Notes under the pieces: generated by a model
Told to the model about the DNA's origin: nothing
Databases searched by the model: none
Seen by the model: the letters and a program-made list of their open reading frames with translations, nothing else
Assembly (NCBI RefSeq): GCF_023101085.1
Contig: NZ_CP064703.1
Span: 5,394,001-5,458,000, forward strand
Length of the DNA stretch: 64,000 nucleotides
Direction: 5' to 3'
From: Bradyrhizobium sp. 170
Lineage (GTDB): Bacteria > Pseudomonadota > Alphaproteobacteria > Rhizobiales > Xanthobacteraceae
In this document: positions 35,254 through 45,233 of the stretch, one piece after another
Numbering within the stretch: position 1 is the first letter of the stretch
How the letters are laid out: each line of letters opens with the position of its first letter
Made by a program: the position numbers and the translations under genes

Positions 35254-36921
35254 TCAGGTCGCGAACGCAGCCAGCTCCGGCTCGATATGCGGCACGGCTT
35301 CAACCAGCTCGCGCGTGTAAGCGGTTTTCGGATTATCGAACATCGCCCGGCTTTCACCCTGTTCGACGATGCGGCCGTTTTGCAGCACGATGGTCCGATC
35401 GCACATCATGCGAACGACATTGAGATCGTGGCTGACGAAGAGGAAGGCCAGATCATCCTCGCGCCGCAACCGGTCGAGCAGTTGCAGCACCACCGCCTGC
35501 ACCGAGACGTCGAGCGCCGCCGTCGGCTCGTCAAGCACCAAGAGGCGCGGCCGGCAGGCGATGGCGCGGGCGATGCCGACACGGGCCTTCTGGCCGCCTG
35601 AAAGCTGATGCGGGAAGCGCGTCAGCAATTCGATCCCCAGTCCAACGCGCTGCGCGCACTCCTCCACCCGCTGCCGCAACGCGTCGCCTGCGCGCATGCC
35701 GCCAAGCCGAAGCAGCGGATGGGCGATGCAGTCAAAGGCGGTGAACCGCGGGTTGAGGCTGTCGTTCGGATCCTGAAAGACGATCTGGATGTCCTTGCGA
35801 AACGGTGACCGATGAAAATCGCGGGCCGGGATATGGCCGATCGACTGTCCCTCGAACGCGATCTCGCCCTCGCTCGGGTCGATCAGCCGGCAGATGATGC
35901 GCGACGTCGTGCTCTTGCCGGAACCGGATTCGCCGACCAGACCGACGCTCTCGCCGGCGCTGATCATCATGGAAAAGTCTGCCACCGCCGCGGCGCCCTG
36001 ATCGAACCGCTTGGCGAGTTTCTGCACCTCCAGCAGCGGCGGCGTACCCGGCGCCGGCTGCGGCCGGGGCGCGGCAGGCATCGCAACATGCCGCCGCCTC
36101 TCCTCCTCCGGCACCAGATCCGCGATCCGTGAACTCGCCGTGGGTGAAGCCGCCACCAGACGTTTGGTGTAAGGGTGCTGTGGCGCGTGGAAGAGAGTCT
36201 TCGGGTCGGCCTCCTCGACCAGCCGGCCCTGCTCCATCACCACGACGCGGCGACAGTAACGGGCGGCGAGACCGAGGTCATGCGTGATCAGGATGGTCGC
36301 CATGCCGCGCTCGGCTGCAATCCCGGTCAGAAGGTCCATCACGACCTTTTGCGTCGTGACGTCGAGGCCGGTGGTCGGCTCATCGGCGATCAGGAGCGCC
36401 GGATTGCAGGAAATCGCCATGGCGATCATCACGCGCTGGCACATGCCGCCGGAGAGTTCATGCGGGTAAGCGGCCATCCGCTTTTCAGGATCGCGAATTT
36501 GCACGGCGCGCAGCAGCTCCAGCGCCTGCGCGCGCGCTTCATCGCGGGGCATTCGCTTATGAGCCGTAATCGCGTCGGCGATCTGGTCCCCGACCGCACG
36601 GATCGGATTGAGCGCGCCACGCGGATTCTGGAAGATCATCGCCATCGCCGCGCCATGCAGATGGCGGAAATCACTCCCCGATATCCGCGTGATGTCCTGC
36701 CCGCGAAACCGGATGTGGCCTGCCGTGATCCGGCCGGCCGCGTCGAGCAGCCGCGTGATCGCAAAACCGGTGACTGATTTGCCCGAGCCGCTCTCGCCGA
36801 CGAGGCCGAGCATCTCGCCCTCGCCGAGCGACAGCGTGACGCCACGCACCGCCTCGACAAGACCACGCCGCGTCGAGAAGGTGACGTGCAGGTCGCTTAA
36901 TGCCAACAGCGATGAGGTCAT
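35254..36921 (-). CDS. Peptide-type ABC transporter, fused dual ATPase (DppD-DppF in one chain)
   Basis: This 555-residue protein carries two complete ATPase domains. Domain 1 has [28 protein letters not shown] and [14 protein letters not shown]. Domain 2 has GESGSGKSTTSRII, LSGGQKARVGIARAI and LVLDEPTAALDVSV. A linker sits near residues 265-300 (EEERRRHVAMPAAPRPQPAP). The start is ATG 36921, overlapping the permease stop as ATGA. It powers the permeases encoded at 36918-38794 with the binding protein at 38807-40423. The fusion is a known variant of oligopeptide and glutathione (GsiA-like) systems. Confidence 0.94.
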   Translation of the reverse strand: MTSSLLALSDLHVTFSTRRGLVEAVRGVTLSLGEGEMLGLVGESGSGKSVTGFAITRLLDAAGRITAGHIRFRGQDITRISGSDFRHLHGAAMAMIFQNPRGALNPIRAVGDQIADAITAHKRMPRDEARAQALELLRAVQIRDPEKRMAAYPHELSGGMCQRVMIAMAISCNPALLIADEPTTGLDVTTQKVVMDLLTGIAAERGMATILITHDLGLAARYCRRVVVMEQGRLVEEADPKTLFHAPQHPYTKRLVAASPTASSRIADLVPEEERRRHVAMPAAPRPQPAPGTPPLLEVQKLAKRFDQGAAAVADFSMMISAGESVGLVGESGSGKSTTSRIICRLIDPSEGEIAFEGQSIGHIPARDFHRSPFRKDIQIVFQDPNDSLNPRFTAFDCIAHPLLRLGGMRAGDALRQRVEECAQRVGLGIELLTRFPHQLSGGQKARVGIARAIACRPRLLVLDEPTAALDVSVQAVVLQLLDRLRREDDLAFLFVSHDLNVVRMMCDRTIVLQNGRIVEQGESRAMFDNPKTAYTRELVEAVPHIEPELAAFAT

Positions 36922-37766
36922 GTTCGCATGCGGGGGTCGAGAATATCGCGCACCCCGTCGCCGAGCAGGTTGAAGCACAGCACCGTCAGCATCAACGCCA
37001 GGCCCGGGAAGGCGACCAGCCACCATTTGCCGGTGGAAATGAAGCGCGCGCCCTCCGCAACCATGATGCCCCATTCCGGCGTCGGCGGCTTGACGCCGAG
37101 GCCGATAAAGGAAAGTCCGGCAGCATTGAGGATCGCCCAGCCGAGATTGAGCGATATTTGTACCGCCATGGCCGGCAGCACGTTCGGCAGCAGAAAGCGC
37201 AACACGACCGAGAGGTGGCTGTCACCGCAGGCGCGCGCCGCTTCGACCCAGCCGACATTACGACGGACATTCACCTCGGCCCGCGCAAAGCGGATGTAGA
37301 ACGGCAGATTGATGATGGCGGTCGCGATGACGATGTTCTCGACCCGGTTGCCGAGTGCTGCGACCATCGCCATTGCCAGCACGAAAAGCGGAAAGGCCAT
37401 CACGACGTCGACGAAGCGGCCGACGCCGCGATCGAGCCGGCCACCGGTATAGCCGCAGATCGCGCCGATCACGGCACCGATGGCAAAGGAGATTCCGACT
37501 GCCGAGACGGCGATGGCGAGATCGAGCCGCGCCGCGACGATGAGGCGGCTGAACACGTCGCGGCCGAGTTGATCGGTGCCGGCGATGTGTGCCGCGCTCG
37601 GTGGCATCAGGGCCTGCGACACGTTCGAGACGATCGGATCATACGGCACGATCCACGGCCCGAAAATGGCGATCAGCGCAAGCAGGAAGACGCCGGCAGC
37701 GGCAACGGCGGTGAGCGGGTTGCCACGCAGAATCCAGCCGGCATGGCGAAGCGTTGCGCTGGTCAT
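36918..37766 (-). CDS. Peptide-type ABC transporter permease, DppC-like
   Basis: This 282-residue inner-membrane permease has DppC features: GPWIVPYDPI, HIAGTDQLGRDVFSRLIVAAR, the EAA loop VEAARACGDSHLSVVLRFLLPN, and a C-terminus NLLGDGVRDILDPRMRT. ATG 37766 overlaps the DppB-like stop as ATGA. The frame is open much further upstream, but without family similarity. Confidence 0.94.
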   Translation of the reverse strand: MTSATLRHAGWILRGNPLTAVAAAGVFLLALIAIFGPWIVPYDPIVSNVSQALMPPSAAHIAGTDQLGRDVFSRLIVAARLDLAIAVSAVGISFAIGAVIGAICGYTGGRLDRGVGRFVDVVMAFPLFVLAMAMVAALGNRVENIVIATAIINLPFYIRFARAEVNVRRNVGWVEAARACGDSHLSVVLRFLLPNVLPAMAVQISLNLGWAILNAAGLSFIGLGVKPPTPEWGIMVAEGARFISTGKWWLVAFPGLALMLTVLCFNLLGDGVRDILDPRMRT

Positions 37767-38794
37767 CCGATTGTCACCCGTGGATCGGCGATGCCATAAA
37801 GGATATCCACCAAGAGATTGACGATCACAAACACGGTGGCCATCAGCAGCACAAAACCCTGTACCGGCGCATAATCGGAAGAGAGCAACGCATCGAGCGC
37901 ATAGGAGGCAACGCCTGGCCAGGAGAACACCTTCTCCACCAGGACATTGGCGCCGAGCATGGTCGAGAACACGATGCCTGCGATGGTGATGACCGGCAGG
38001 ATGGCATTCCTTAGCGCATAAGTGACGACGACCCGCCACCAGGGAAGGCCCACGGAACGCGCGGTGCGCACGAAATCGCTGCCGAGCGAGACCAGCATCG
38101 AGGCCCGCGTGATGCGCGCCAGCGGCGCCACCACGAACAGCGCCATGCTCAGCGCCGGCAGGATCAGTTGCCTGAAGGCGGCCCACCATCCGTCGAAATC
38201 GCCTGCGAGCAGGAAGTCGATCAGCAGGAAGCCGGTCCGTCTTGGCGGCAGTGACGCAAAGATATCGACCCGGCCGGTCGGGTCAGGCGCGAGCCCGAGC
38301 AGGTAATAGAAGACATAGATCAGCAACAGCCCCGAAACGAACGTCGGTACGCAGACGCCGAGCGCGCAGAAAAACCGCACGCTGTGATCGATGATGGAGC
38401 CCGGTCTCAGGGCGGCGAGCACACCGAGCGGTACCGCCGACAGCAACGCGATCAGCAGCGCCGTGAAGGTGAGTTCCAGTGAGGCCGGTAGCCGCTCGCG
38501 GAGATCTTTGGTGACCAACTGTCCGGTCATCATCGATCTGCCGAGATTGCCGCTGCCGACATCATAGAGATACAGCATCAGTTGTTCCGGCACCGGCTTG
38601 TTGAGGCCCATCTGCTTGCGGATGACCTCGATCTCCTCCTTGCCGGCATTCGGCCCGGACGCGAAGAACACCGCCGGATCGCCCGGCAGCACCCGCATCA
38701 AGAGGAAGGTGAAGACGAGCACGCCAAAGAGCGCTGGCAGCGAAGACAGGAAGCGCCTGCCCGCCCGTATCACCGTTGCTCCAAGGGCCGCCAT
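37763..38794 (-). CDS. Peptide-type ABC transporter permease, DppB-like
   Basis: This 343-residue permease has VFTFLLMRVLPGDPA, RLPASLELTFTALLIALLSA, the EAA loop FVRTARSVGLPWWRVVVTYALRN and a C-terminal LLVDILYGIADPRV. A TAGGTCAG precedes ATG 38794. It lies 12 nt after the binding-protein gene, so the order is receptor-B-C-DF. Confidence 0.94.
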   Translation of the reverse strand: MAALGATVIRAGRRFLSSLPALFGVLVFTFLLMRVLPGDPAVFFASGPNAGKEEIEVIRKQMGLNKPVPEQLMLYLYDVGSGNLGRSMMTGQLVTKDLRERLPASLELTFTALLIALLSAVPLGVLAALRPGSIIDHSVRFFCALGVCVPTFVSGLLLIYVFYYLLGLAPDPTGRVDIFASLPPRRTGFLLIDFLLAGDFDGWWAAFRQLILPALSMALFVVAPLARITRASMLVSLGSDFVRTARSVGLPWWRVVVTYALRNAILPVITIAGIVFSTMLGANVLVEKVFSWPGVASYALDALLSSDYAPVQGFVLLMATVFVIVNLLVDILYGIADPRVTIG

Positions 38795-38806
38795 CTGACC
38801 TACCGG

Positions 38807-40423
38807 TTACTTGCGATTGAGATCGCGATAATCGACCTGGCGGTGGAACTGGTAGGTGTAGCCCTCGACCGAGGACGCCATCACGGCGTCCTGGCTGGGC
38901 TGCCAGAGCGGTATCTGCGGTATCTCGCTGAAATGGATCGCGTTGAGCTTGACGCCGTCCTCCTCATACTTGGTAGCATCGGGTTCGAAACGGGCCTTCT
39001 GCGCGATCTCCACCAGTTCCGGATTGTTGATTGATGAGTAGTTCCAGCGCTGATTGCCGGTGTAAAAATTGCGGTAGAAGTAGTCGGTCGACGGCAGCCA
39101 GGCGACGATGCCCTCGGTGAAGAAGGGCAGCTTCTTCTCATTGATCTGCGTCGACATCTGGGCATCCGGCAGCTTCTGGATATCAACCTTGATGCCGATC
39201 TTGGCGAGCGATTCCTTCACCAGGGCCGCCATCGGTTCGGCGGTCGAAGCCTGGCCGACATTGAAGCTGAACGTGGTCGAGAAGCCGTCGGGCACGCCTG
39301 CCGCCTTCAGATATTCCTTGGCCTTCTCGAGGTCGAGTTTCACGGGCTGCGGGATCGGATAGGCGCCACTCGTTGGTTTGCCATCTGCCCATGATGCGCC
39401 GAACAGCGGCGACCCGCGGCTGAACAGCGCCGCCTTGAACATGTCGTCATAGGGCAGCGCAAAGGCGATGGCGCGACGCACGTTGACGTTATCGAAGGGC
39501 GGGATCTGATTGTTCATCGAGACGAAGGTGACGGCGTTGTATTGGGGCGTCGAGGTCACCTTCAGCTTGCCCTTTGCCTCGAGCGACTGGACGTCGCTCG
39601 CCTGCAGGTCGATGACGAGATCGGCGTCACCGCGTTCGACCAGATTGGCGCGCGTCGCCGGCTCCGGTACCGACTGCACGATGACGCGCTTGAAGGACGC
39701 TGACTTGTCGGCCGTGCCGCGATTCCAGGCCTCGTTGCGCGCCATGATGACCTGTTCACCCGGCTTGAAGGTCTCGATCTTGTAGGCGCCGCTGCCGGCC
39801 GTGTTCTCCTTCAACCATGCCAGTGCCCAGGGATCGTCCGCCGTCGCATGCGCCTTGGCGACCTTGGAGTTGAAGATGATGGGATAGACGGTGGCGAGAT
39901 TGGGAAGCGCAAGCTTGTCCGGCTTCGGCAGTGTCACCTCGATGGTCAGGGGATCGATCACCTTGAACTGGTCGGCTGACGTCATCGATCCCGTGAGGAG
40001 TTGCGCCTTGCCGAGGACCGGCGCGGTGACGACCCGGTCAAGCGACCATTTGACGTCTTCCGCCGTGACCGGCGTGCCGTCCTGGAACTTGGCGTCCTTG
40101 CGCAGGCGGAATGTCATCTTCAACCCGTCCGGGCTGACTTCATAGGACTCCGCCAGTTCTCCCGTGATCTTGCCGAGATCAAACACCCACTTGCCGTTGA
40201 GTTGTTTGCGGCCGAAGGAAACCAGCCGGTCGTAAGTACTCAGACTCACCGCAAAAGCTTCGCGGGTCGATCCCGGGATATTCGGGTCGAGTGTGTTGAC
40301 CGATGCCCCGGTCACGTAGCGCAACGTTTCGGAGCGCGTTTGCGCCTGCACCGATCCGGCGGCCAGTGAAACCGCAACGGAGGCAACCACCGCGAGCAGA
40401 CGCCTGGATCCTGTAACGCTCAT
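38807..40423 (-). CDS. Peptide-type ABC transporter binding protein (SBP_bac_5)
   Basis: This 538-residue periplasmic receptor has a Sec signal (MSVTGSRRLLAVVASVAVSL, ending VQAQ). Typical stretches are ETLRYVTGASVNTLDPNIPG, FRLRKDAKFQDGTPVTAEDV, and NNQIPPFDNVNVRRAIAFAL. ATG 40423 has AGGGA upstream. Members of this class bind peptides but also opines, sugars and many small amides. It follows the monooxygenase gene by 135 nt, which may hold a secondary promoter. Confidence 0.93.
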   Translation of the reverse strand: MSVTGSRRLLAVVASVAVSLAAGSVQAQTRSETLRYVTGASVNTLDPNIPGSTREAFAVSLSTYDRLVSFGRKQLNGKWVFDLGKITGELAESYEVSPDGLKMTFRLRKDAKFQDGTPVTAEDVKWSLDRVVTAPVLGKAQLLTGSMTSADQFKVIDPLTIEVTLPKPDKLALPNLATVYPIIFNSKVAKAHATADDPWALAWLKENTAGSGAYKIETFKPGEQVIMARNEAWNRGTADKSASFKRVIVQSVPEPATRANLVERGDADLVIDLQASDVQSLEAKGKLKVTSTPQYNAVTFVSMNNQIPPFDNVNVRRAIAFALPYDDMFKAALFSRGSPLFGASWADGKPTSGAYPIPQPVKLDLEKAKEYLKAAGVPDGFSTTFSFNVGQASTAEPMAALVKESLAKIGIKVDIQKLPDAQMSTQINEKKLPFFTEGIVAWLPSTDYFYRNFYTGNQRWNYSSINNPELVEIAQKARFEPDATKYEEDGVKLNAIHFSEIPQIPLWQPSQDAVMASSVEGYTYQFHRQVDYRDLNRK

Positions 40424-40558
40424 CGAACTTATTCCCTGTTTTGCCAAGATTTTCTGAATGAGAACATCAACTTAAAGCAAGGGATATGCCAATCGGACCC
40501 ATCGGAGATGCGAGCATAGTAGGTATGAGCCAAGCTTCCCAACACCTTCGAAGGCGGT

Positions 40559-41995
40559 TCATCGTTCCTCGCTGGTAGCTGGCGTTTGCCGCGCGACGAT
40601 GGCTTGGGGCACGTCATACGTCTTGAACGAAGCCCAGTGCCGTTCGATGTCCGCGCGAAACAGGCCGCGTGTCAACCCATGCACCAGCTTCGGCACCGCC
40701 GTGGTCATCGCATTGATCGATGAGCCCGAAGCACCAAAACTCATGGTGGAGGCGATCGCGAAGACATGAATGTCCGCGATCCACGGTGTTTCGCCGGCGG
40801 CGCGCTCCACCAGCGCGTAGTCGTCAGCGAGATAGGGAAAGCGACCGAGCCGCGGACTGCGCTCGTCCGGCGGCGGCTGGTAGCGGTCGGCCCAGGTCGC
40901 GATGTTGGCGGCGCAGTTTCGCAGCTCGGGCCGGCCTGCAAAATTCATGTCGATCCCCGTGCCGCAAATCACGAAGTCGGCTGCGTACACGCCCCTCGGT
41001 GTCTGCAATTCGACACCGCGAGCCGTTGCCTTGGCGGCTTCGATCGGCGCGCCCTCCTGCAGATGAAAATTGGCGTGGTGGGCACAGCGATCGTAGGTCG
41101 CTTGCGGGAAACCCTCGCGCATCTCCAGAACGGCGCGCATGAAGCGCCAGCGCCAGGCATCATCCAGATCGCAAAAATGTCGAAGGAAGCCACGGAAGGT
41201 GAGCCAACGGTAGGGCTGGATCACCTGGATCTCCGCCCTGCGGCAGAACAGATCCACCTCGGCCGCGCCTGCTTCCAGTGCTGTGGCGGCATTGTCGAAG
41301 GCCGAGGCGCCGGCGCCGATCACCGCAACCTGTTTGCCGCGCAAGCGGGTGAAGTCGATCGACTGCGCCGCATGCGCACAAATCGATGACGGCAGATGAC
41401 GCAGCGGCTCCGGAACGGTCCAGTCGCCCATGCCTTCCTGCCCCGTCGCCAGCACAATCTTCCGTGCAAAGACAATGTCGACGCCATCAGCGCTCTGCAC
41501 CTTGGCCGCGAGCAACCCACCTGCCGCAGGCGAAATCTCGATGACCTCGCAACCATTGCGCACCGGCAGGTCCACGACGCGCCTGAACCAGAGCAGATAT
41601 TCCGCCCAAAGCTCGCGCGAAATCAGGTCGAGATTCCGCCAATTCTCCTCGCCGAAGCGCGCCTCGTGCCAGGACTGGTAGGTCAGGCTCGGGATATCAA
41701 GATCAGGCCCGGTGAAATGCTTCGGACTGCGCAGCGTGTGCATCCGGGCATAGGTCAGCCACGGCCCTTCTTTTCCCTCCTCGGACTTGTCGAGCACGAG
41801 GATGTTGCTCACTTGCGAGCGCTTCAGCCCGAACGCCGTCGCGAGCCCCGATTGTCCGGCGCCCACCACGAGCACGTCCAGCGCCGGCCTGTCGTCCGGC
41901 CCGAATTTTGGAGTAAGCCACGCGGCATTCGGATGCGCGGTCTTGGCAAGATCGGCGCGAACCTGAGATTCGAGAGCGATAAGGGCGCTATTCAT
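40559..41995 (-). CDS. Flavin-containing monooxygenase (NAD(P)H/FAD, FMO/BVMO-like)
   Basis: This is a 478-residue class B flavoprotein. The FAD motif VVGAGQSGLATAFGL and NADPH motif VIGAGASAFDNAATALE are intact, and LATGQEG lies between them. No complete Baeyer-Villiger fingerprint is apparent, so N- or C-oxidation of a small nucleophile is as likely as ester formation. ATG 41995 overlaps the SDR stop as ATGA, so it belongs to the hydantoinase-epimerase-SDR-monooxygenase run. It ends before a 135-nt gap. Confidence 0.88.
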   Translation of the reverse strand: MNSALIALESQVRADLAKTAHPNAAWLTPKFGPDDRPALDVLVVGAGQSGLATAFGLKRSQVSNILVLDKSEEGKEGPWLTYARMHTLRSPKHFTGPDLDIPSLTYQSWHEARFGEENWRNLDLISRELWAEYLLWFRRVVDLPVRNGCEVIEISPAAGGLLAAKVQSADGVDIVFARKIVLATGQEGMGDWTVPEPLRHLPSSICAHAAQSIDFTRLRGKQVAVIGAGASAFDNAATALEAGAAEVDLFCRRAEIQVIQPYRWLTFRGFLRHFCDLDDAWRWRFMRAVLEMREGFPQATYDRCAHHANFHLQEGAPIEAAKATARGVELQTPRGVYAADFVICGTGIDMNFAGRPELRNCAANIATWADRYQPPPDERSPRLGRFPYLADDYALVERAAGETPWIADIHVFAIASTMSFGASGSSINAMTTAVPKLVHGLTRGLFRADIERHWASFKTYDVPQAIVARQTPATSEER

Positions 41996-42753
41996 GCCGC
42001 GAGCCAACCGCCATCGACCACCATCACGGTGCCGGTCGTAAAGGACGACGCATCGCTGGCAAGATGCAGCGCGGCCTCGGCCACCTCCTCCGCTTTGCCA
42101 AAGCGTTTCATGGCATGGCGGGTGCGCGACGCCTCGCGCACCGGCTCAGGGTCGGCGTGACGGGCAAAACTGCGCCGCAGCATCGGTGTGTCGATGGCAC
42201 CCGGCGCAATCGCATTGACGCGGATTCCATCCGCAGCGAAATCCAGCGCCATTGTCCGGGTCAGGCTGATGATCGCCCCCTTCGCGGCGATATAGGCGCT
42301 GTTACCCTTCCCGCCGGCGATCGCGAGCTGCGAGGCCAGCGTGATGATCGAGCCGCTGCCCTGCCGCTGCATCTCCGGCACCACCGCGCGCGACCAAAGC
42401 CAGGTGCCGCCGACATTGGTGCGGAACACTGCGTCCCAATCGGCTGGATCGGTGTTCAGCACCGTTCCTCCGCAGGAAAAGCCGGCGGCAGCCATCAACA
42501 CGTCGAGGCGGTCGCGCCGCGCCTTGACATCGCCCACGATGTCTTTCGCGAAATTGGCCTCGCTGACATCGCCGACATGGAGCGACGCTTCGCCTTTGGC
42601 GCCCTCGATCGCCGCCAGCGTCTCCTGCAAGCCGGTGCGGTCGCGATCGACCAGCGCAATGAAGGCACCTTCCTTCGCGAAAAGCACCGCACTGGCCCGG
42701 CCAATACCGGAACCGGCCCCGGTCACGATCGCGGTCCGCCCTGTCAGTCTCAT
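41992..42753 (-). CDS. Short-chain dehydrogenase/reductase
   Basis: This 253-residue classical SDR has the cofactor motif VTGAGSGIGRAS, then VAAAGFS-type MAAAGFSCGG, catalytic Ser in ITLASQLA and Tyr/Lys in AYIAAKGA. The C-terminal FTTGTVMVVDGGWLAA is usual for the family. Asp near the end of strand 2 (LVDRDRTG) suggests NAD preference. It is one base from the epimerase gene. The substrate is unknown; a hydroxy or oxo intermediate of the island is possible. Confidence 0.93.
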   Translation of the reverse strand: MRLTGRTAIVTGAGSGIGRASAVLFAKEGAFIALVDRDRTGLQETLAAIEGAKGEASLHVGDVSEANFAKDIVGDVKARRDRLDVLMAAAGFSCGGTVLNTDPADWDAVFRTNVGGTWLWSRAVVPEMQRQGSGSIITLASQLAIAGGKGNSAYIAAKGAIISLTRTMALDFAADGIRVNAIAPGAIDTPMLRRSFARHADPEPVREASRTRHAMKRFGKAEEVAEAALHLASDASSFTTGTVMVVDGGWLAA

Positions 42754-42754
42754 G

Positions 42755-43732
42755 TCAGGTTTTCCCTCGATGCTCGCTCCACCAGCGGCTCAGATCGGCA
42801 GCCGAGTCCGTGCAGCCGAACCGCGCGCGCCAGCCGAACTCTTCTGCCATGCGCGCGACTGACAGCGGTGCTCGGTCGACTGGACTATGCAGATCGACCG
42901 TTGCCACCTCATCGGCATCAGTCAACCGACAAGCAAAGCCCGAGTGCAACGCGGCCAACTCCTGGCCCCATTGCAGCGCGGACCATTCCACGCCGGTTGA
43001 AATGTTATAGAGCTGATGCTTCGGCCTCGCGGCCTCGATCAGCAATGTCACAGCCTCCGCGACATCCATGGCATAGATCCAGTCCCTGACGCCCGGACGC
43101 GATAAAACGGCCTCGTACCCCTCTTGCATCGCGGCCAGAATCTGCGCCTGCGGGCTTGGCGTGTCGCGCACGTCGTTGCTTCGCTCCCACGGTCCGAACA
43201 CCGCGCTCAGCCGCACGCTGATGATCTCCTGCTGCCAGTGACCGGCCAGACGCGCAGCGACCTTCTCGGAAGCGAATTTGGTAATGGCGTAGAGTGAGGC
43301 CGGATCGCAGGGCGTCTCTTCATCGAGCAGCGCGTTCCGGAATGCGCTCGCACCGTAGGCTGCCGCGGACGACAGATTGATGATGCGTTTAACGCCGCGG
43401 CTTCGCGCTGCGATCAGGATCGGCGTCTGAGCCAACAGGTTTACTCGCAGAATGGACTCGGGATCGCTCGCCTCCCGCTCCGGTCCGGCGGTGATCGCGG
43501 CTCCCAGAATGATGGCGTCATAACCAGCGGCGATCACGCTCTCCACGGCTTTACTATCCGTGACATCGCCCTCGATAGCCGTCAGCCGATCACCGTGAGA
43601 GGCAAGATCCTTTCTTGCGTCAGGCGGCAAGCCGGCGCGGTCGAACACTGTCACCACGTGACCGCGTGACAGCAGTGCCGAAGCGATATTGAGCCCGACG
43701 AAACCGGTGCCGCCGAAGACAAGGATTCTCAT
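42755..43732 (-). CDS. NAD-dependent epimerase/dehydratase family protein
   Basis: This 325-residue extended SDR has FGGTGFVGLNIASALL at the N-terminus, INLSSAAAYG with the catalytic Ser, YAITKFASEKVAA with Tyr and Lys, and SVRLSAVFGPWE. Sugar epimerases share this fold, but so do many reductases. Its place between hydantoinase and SDR argues for a catabolic substrate. It starts 31 nt after the hydantoinase stop, and the same unit continues downstream. Confidence 0.9.
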   Translation of the reverse strand: MRILVFGGTGFVGLNIASALLSRGHVVTVFDRAGLPPDARKDLASHGDRLTAIEGDVTDSKAVESVIAAGYDAIILGAAITAGPEREASDPESILRVNLLAQTPILIAARSRGVKRIINLSSAAAYGASAFRNALLDEETPCDPASLYAITKFASEKVAARLAGHWQQEIISVRLSAVFGPWERSNDVRDTPSPQAQILAAMQEGYEAVLSRPGVRDWIYAMDVAEAVTLLIEAARPKHQLYNISTGVEWSALQWGQELAALHSGFACRLTDADEVATVDLHSPVDRAPLSVARMAEEFGWRARFGCTDSAADLSRWWSEHRGKT

Positions 43733-43763
43733 CGCTCAATCCGAACAGGTCGCGGCGGATGGA

Positions 43764-45233
43764 TCACAGCAGGGTCGCGCCGAAATTCTGCTCGGGATCC
43801 ATGTCCGGCATCAGGCGCCCAGTCGGTTTCGCCGCCTCGCCTCCCGCGCGCGGAAGGAAGCGGCCCGAGCCTGCTTCGACCGAACGTTTTCCGTCCGCCA
43901 CGATGACGCGCCCGCGCGACAGCACCGTGACCGGCCAGCCTCGCAACTTGCGGCCGGCGAAGGGCGTATAGCCCGCGAGGTCGTGCATCATCGCGTCGCT
44001 GAGCGTGACCTCTCGCTGCGGGTCCCAGATCGCGATATCCGCATCGGCGCCGACCGCGATCGAGCCCTTGCGCGGATGCAAATTGTAGATCTTTGCCGGC
44101 GCGGTCGCGGTCAGTTCGACGAATTTTTCGAGCCCCAGGCGGCCCCCGGACACCATGGCGTCGAACAGCAGCGGCAAGCGAACTTCGAGGCCAGGCAGAC
44201 CGTTTGCCACCTGCTTGAAATTGGGATTGGGGCCGGCGCGCAGTTTGCCCGTTTCGTCGAACCGGTACGGCGCATGATCGGACGAAACGGTCTGGAGATC
44301 ACCGAGTGCAAGCGCCTGCCACAGCGCTTCCTGGTCGGCGGCGCGACGCGGCGGAGGGCTGCACATCCATTTGGCACCTTCCACGCCGGGCTTGTCGAGA
44401 TCGTCGGCGGTGAGAAAAAGATATTGCGGGCAGGTTTCCGCGAACACTTTCAGCCCCTGCCCGCGCGCGTCGCGGATCACCTTGGCGCCCTCGGCGGTCG
44501 ACACGTGAAAAATCATGATCGGCTGGTCGATCAGCGCGGCCATGCCGATCAGCCGGTTGAAGGCCTCCGCTTCCGAGACGCGGGCGTGGCTGATGGCGTG
44601 ATATTTGGGATCGGTATAGCCGCGCGCCAGCAGCCGCTTCACCATCCAGGAAATGATGCCGTGGTTCTCGGCATGCGCGCAGAGCATCGCGCCGCCGTCG
44701 CGCGCCGCAAGCAGAATATCGAGCAGCGGCTCGTCGTCGATTTTCAGGCGATCATAGGTCATGAAGATCTTGATCGAGCCATGACCCTGCTTGATCAACG
44801 CCGGCAGATCTTTCTCCAGTGTCTCCTTAGTCGGATCGGCGATGATCATGTGAAAGGCATAGTCGATGACGGCGCCCTTTTCCGCGAGTGCGTGATACTC
44901 CTCCAGCACCTGCGGCAGCTTCATGCCGACGTGCTGGGCCGCGAACGGGATCACGGTGGTGGTGCCGCCGAAGGCTGCCGAGACGGTCGCGCTCTCGAAC
45001 GTATCGGCGTTCACGATACCCGCGGCCGACAGCTGCTCGATATGGGCGTGGCTGTCGACCCCGCCGGGCAGCACCAGCTTGCCCCGCGCGTCGATCTCCC
45101 GCCGCGCGCCCGGCAGCCCGCGGCCGATGGCGGCGATGGTCTCACCGGAAATGGCGACGTCGGCCTCGAACACGTCGCTTGCGGTCGCGACGCGGCCGCC
45201 GCGAATGAGAAGGTCGTAGGCGGGCTCGGTCAT
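43764..45233 (-). CDS. hydA: D-hydantoinase / dihydropyrimidinase
   Basis: This is a 489-residue binuclear zinc cyclic amidohydrolase that opens hydantoins or dihydropyrimidines to N-carbamoyl amino acids. Metal ligands are visible: His62 and His64 in DSHAHIEQL, the carbamylated Lys155 in GSIKIFMTYD, His in MLCAHAENH and IFHVSTAEG, and Asp in VSSDHAPYRF. The product would feed the N-carbamoyl-D-amino-acid hydrolases at 46757 and 61911. A hydantoin racemase gene is divergent at 45441. The start is ATG 45233. Confidence 0.93.
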   Translation of the reverse strand: MTEPAYDLLIRGGRVATASDVFEADVAISGETIAAIGRGLPGARREIDARGKLVLPGGVDSHAHIEQLSAAGIVNADTFESATVSAAFGGTTTVIPFAAQHVGMKLPQVLEEYHALAEKGAVIDYAFHMIIADPTKETLEKDLPALIKQGHGSIKIFMTYDRLKIDDEPLLDILLAARDGGAMLCAHAENHGIISWMVKRLLARGYTDPKYHAISHARVSEAEAFNRLIGMAALIDQPIMIFHVSTAEGAKVIRDARGQGLKVFAETCPQYLFLTADDLDKPGVEGAKWMCSPPPRRAADQEALWQALALGDLQTVSSDHAPYRFDETGKLRAGPNPNFKQVANGLPGLEVRLPLLFDAMVSGGRLGLEKFVELTATAPAKIYNLHPRKGSIAVGADADIAIWDPQREVTLSDAMMHDLAGYTPFAGRKLRGWPVTVLSRGRVIVADGKRSVEAGSGRFLPRAGGEAAKPTGRLMPDMDPEQNFGATLL

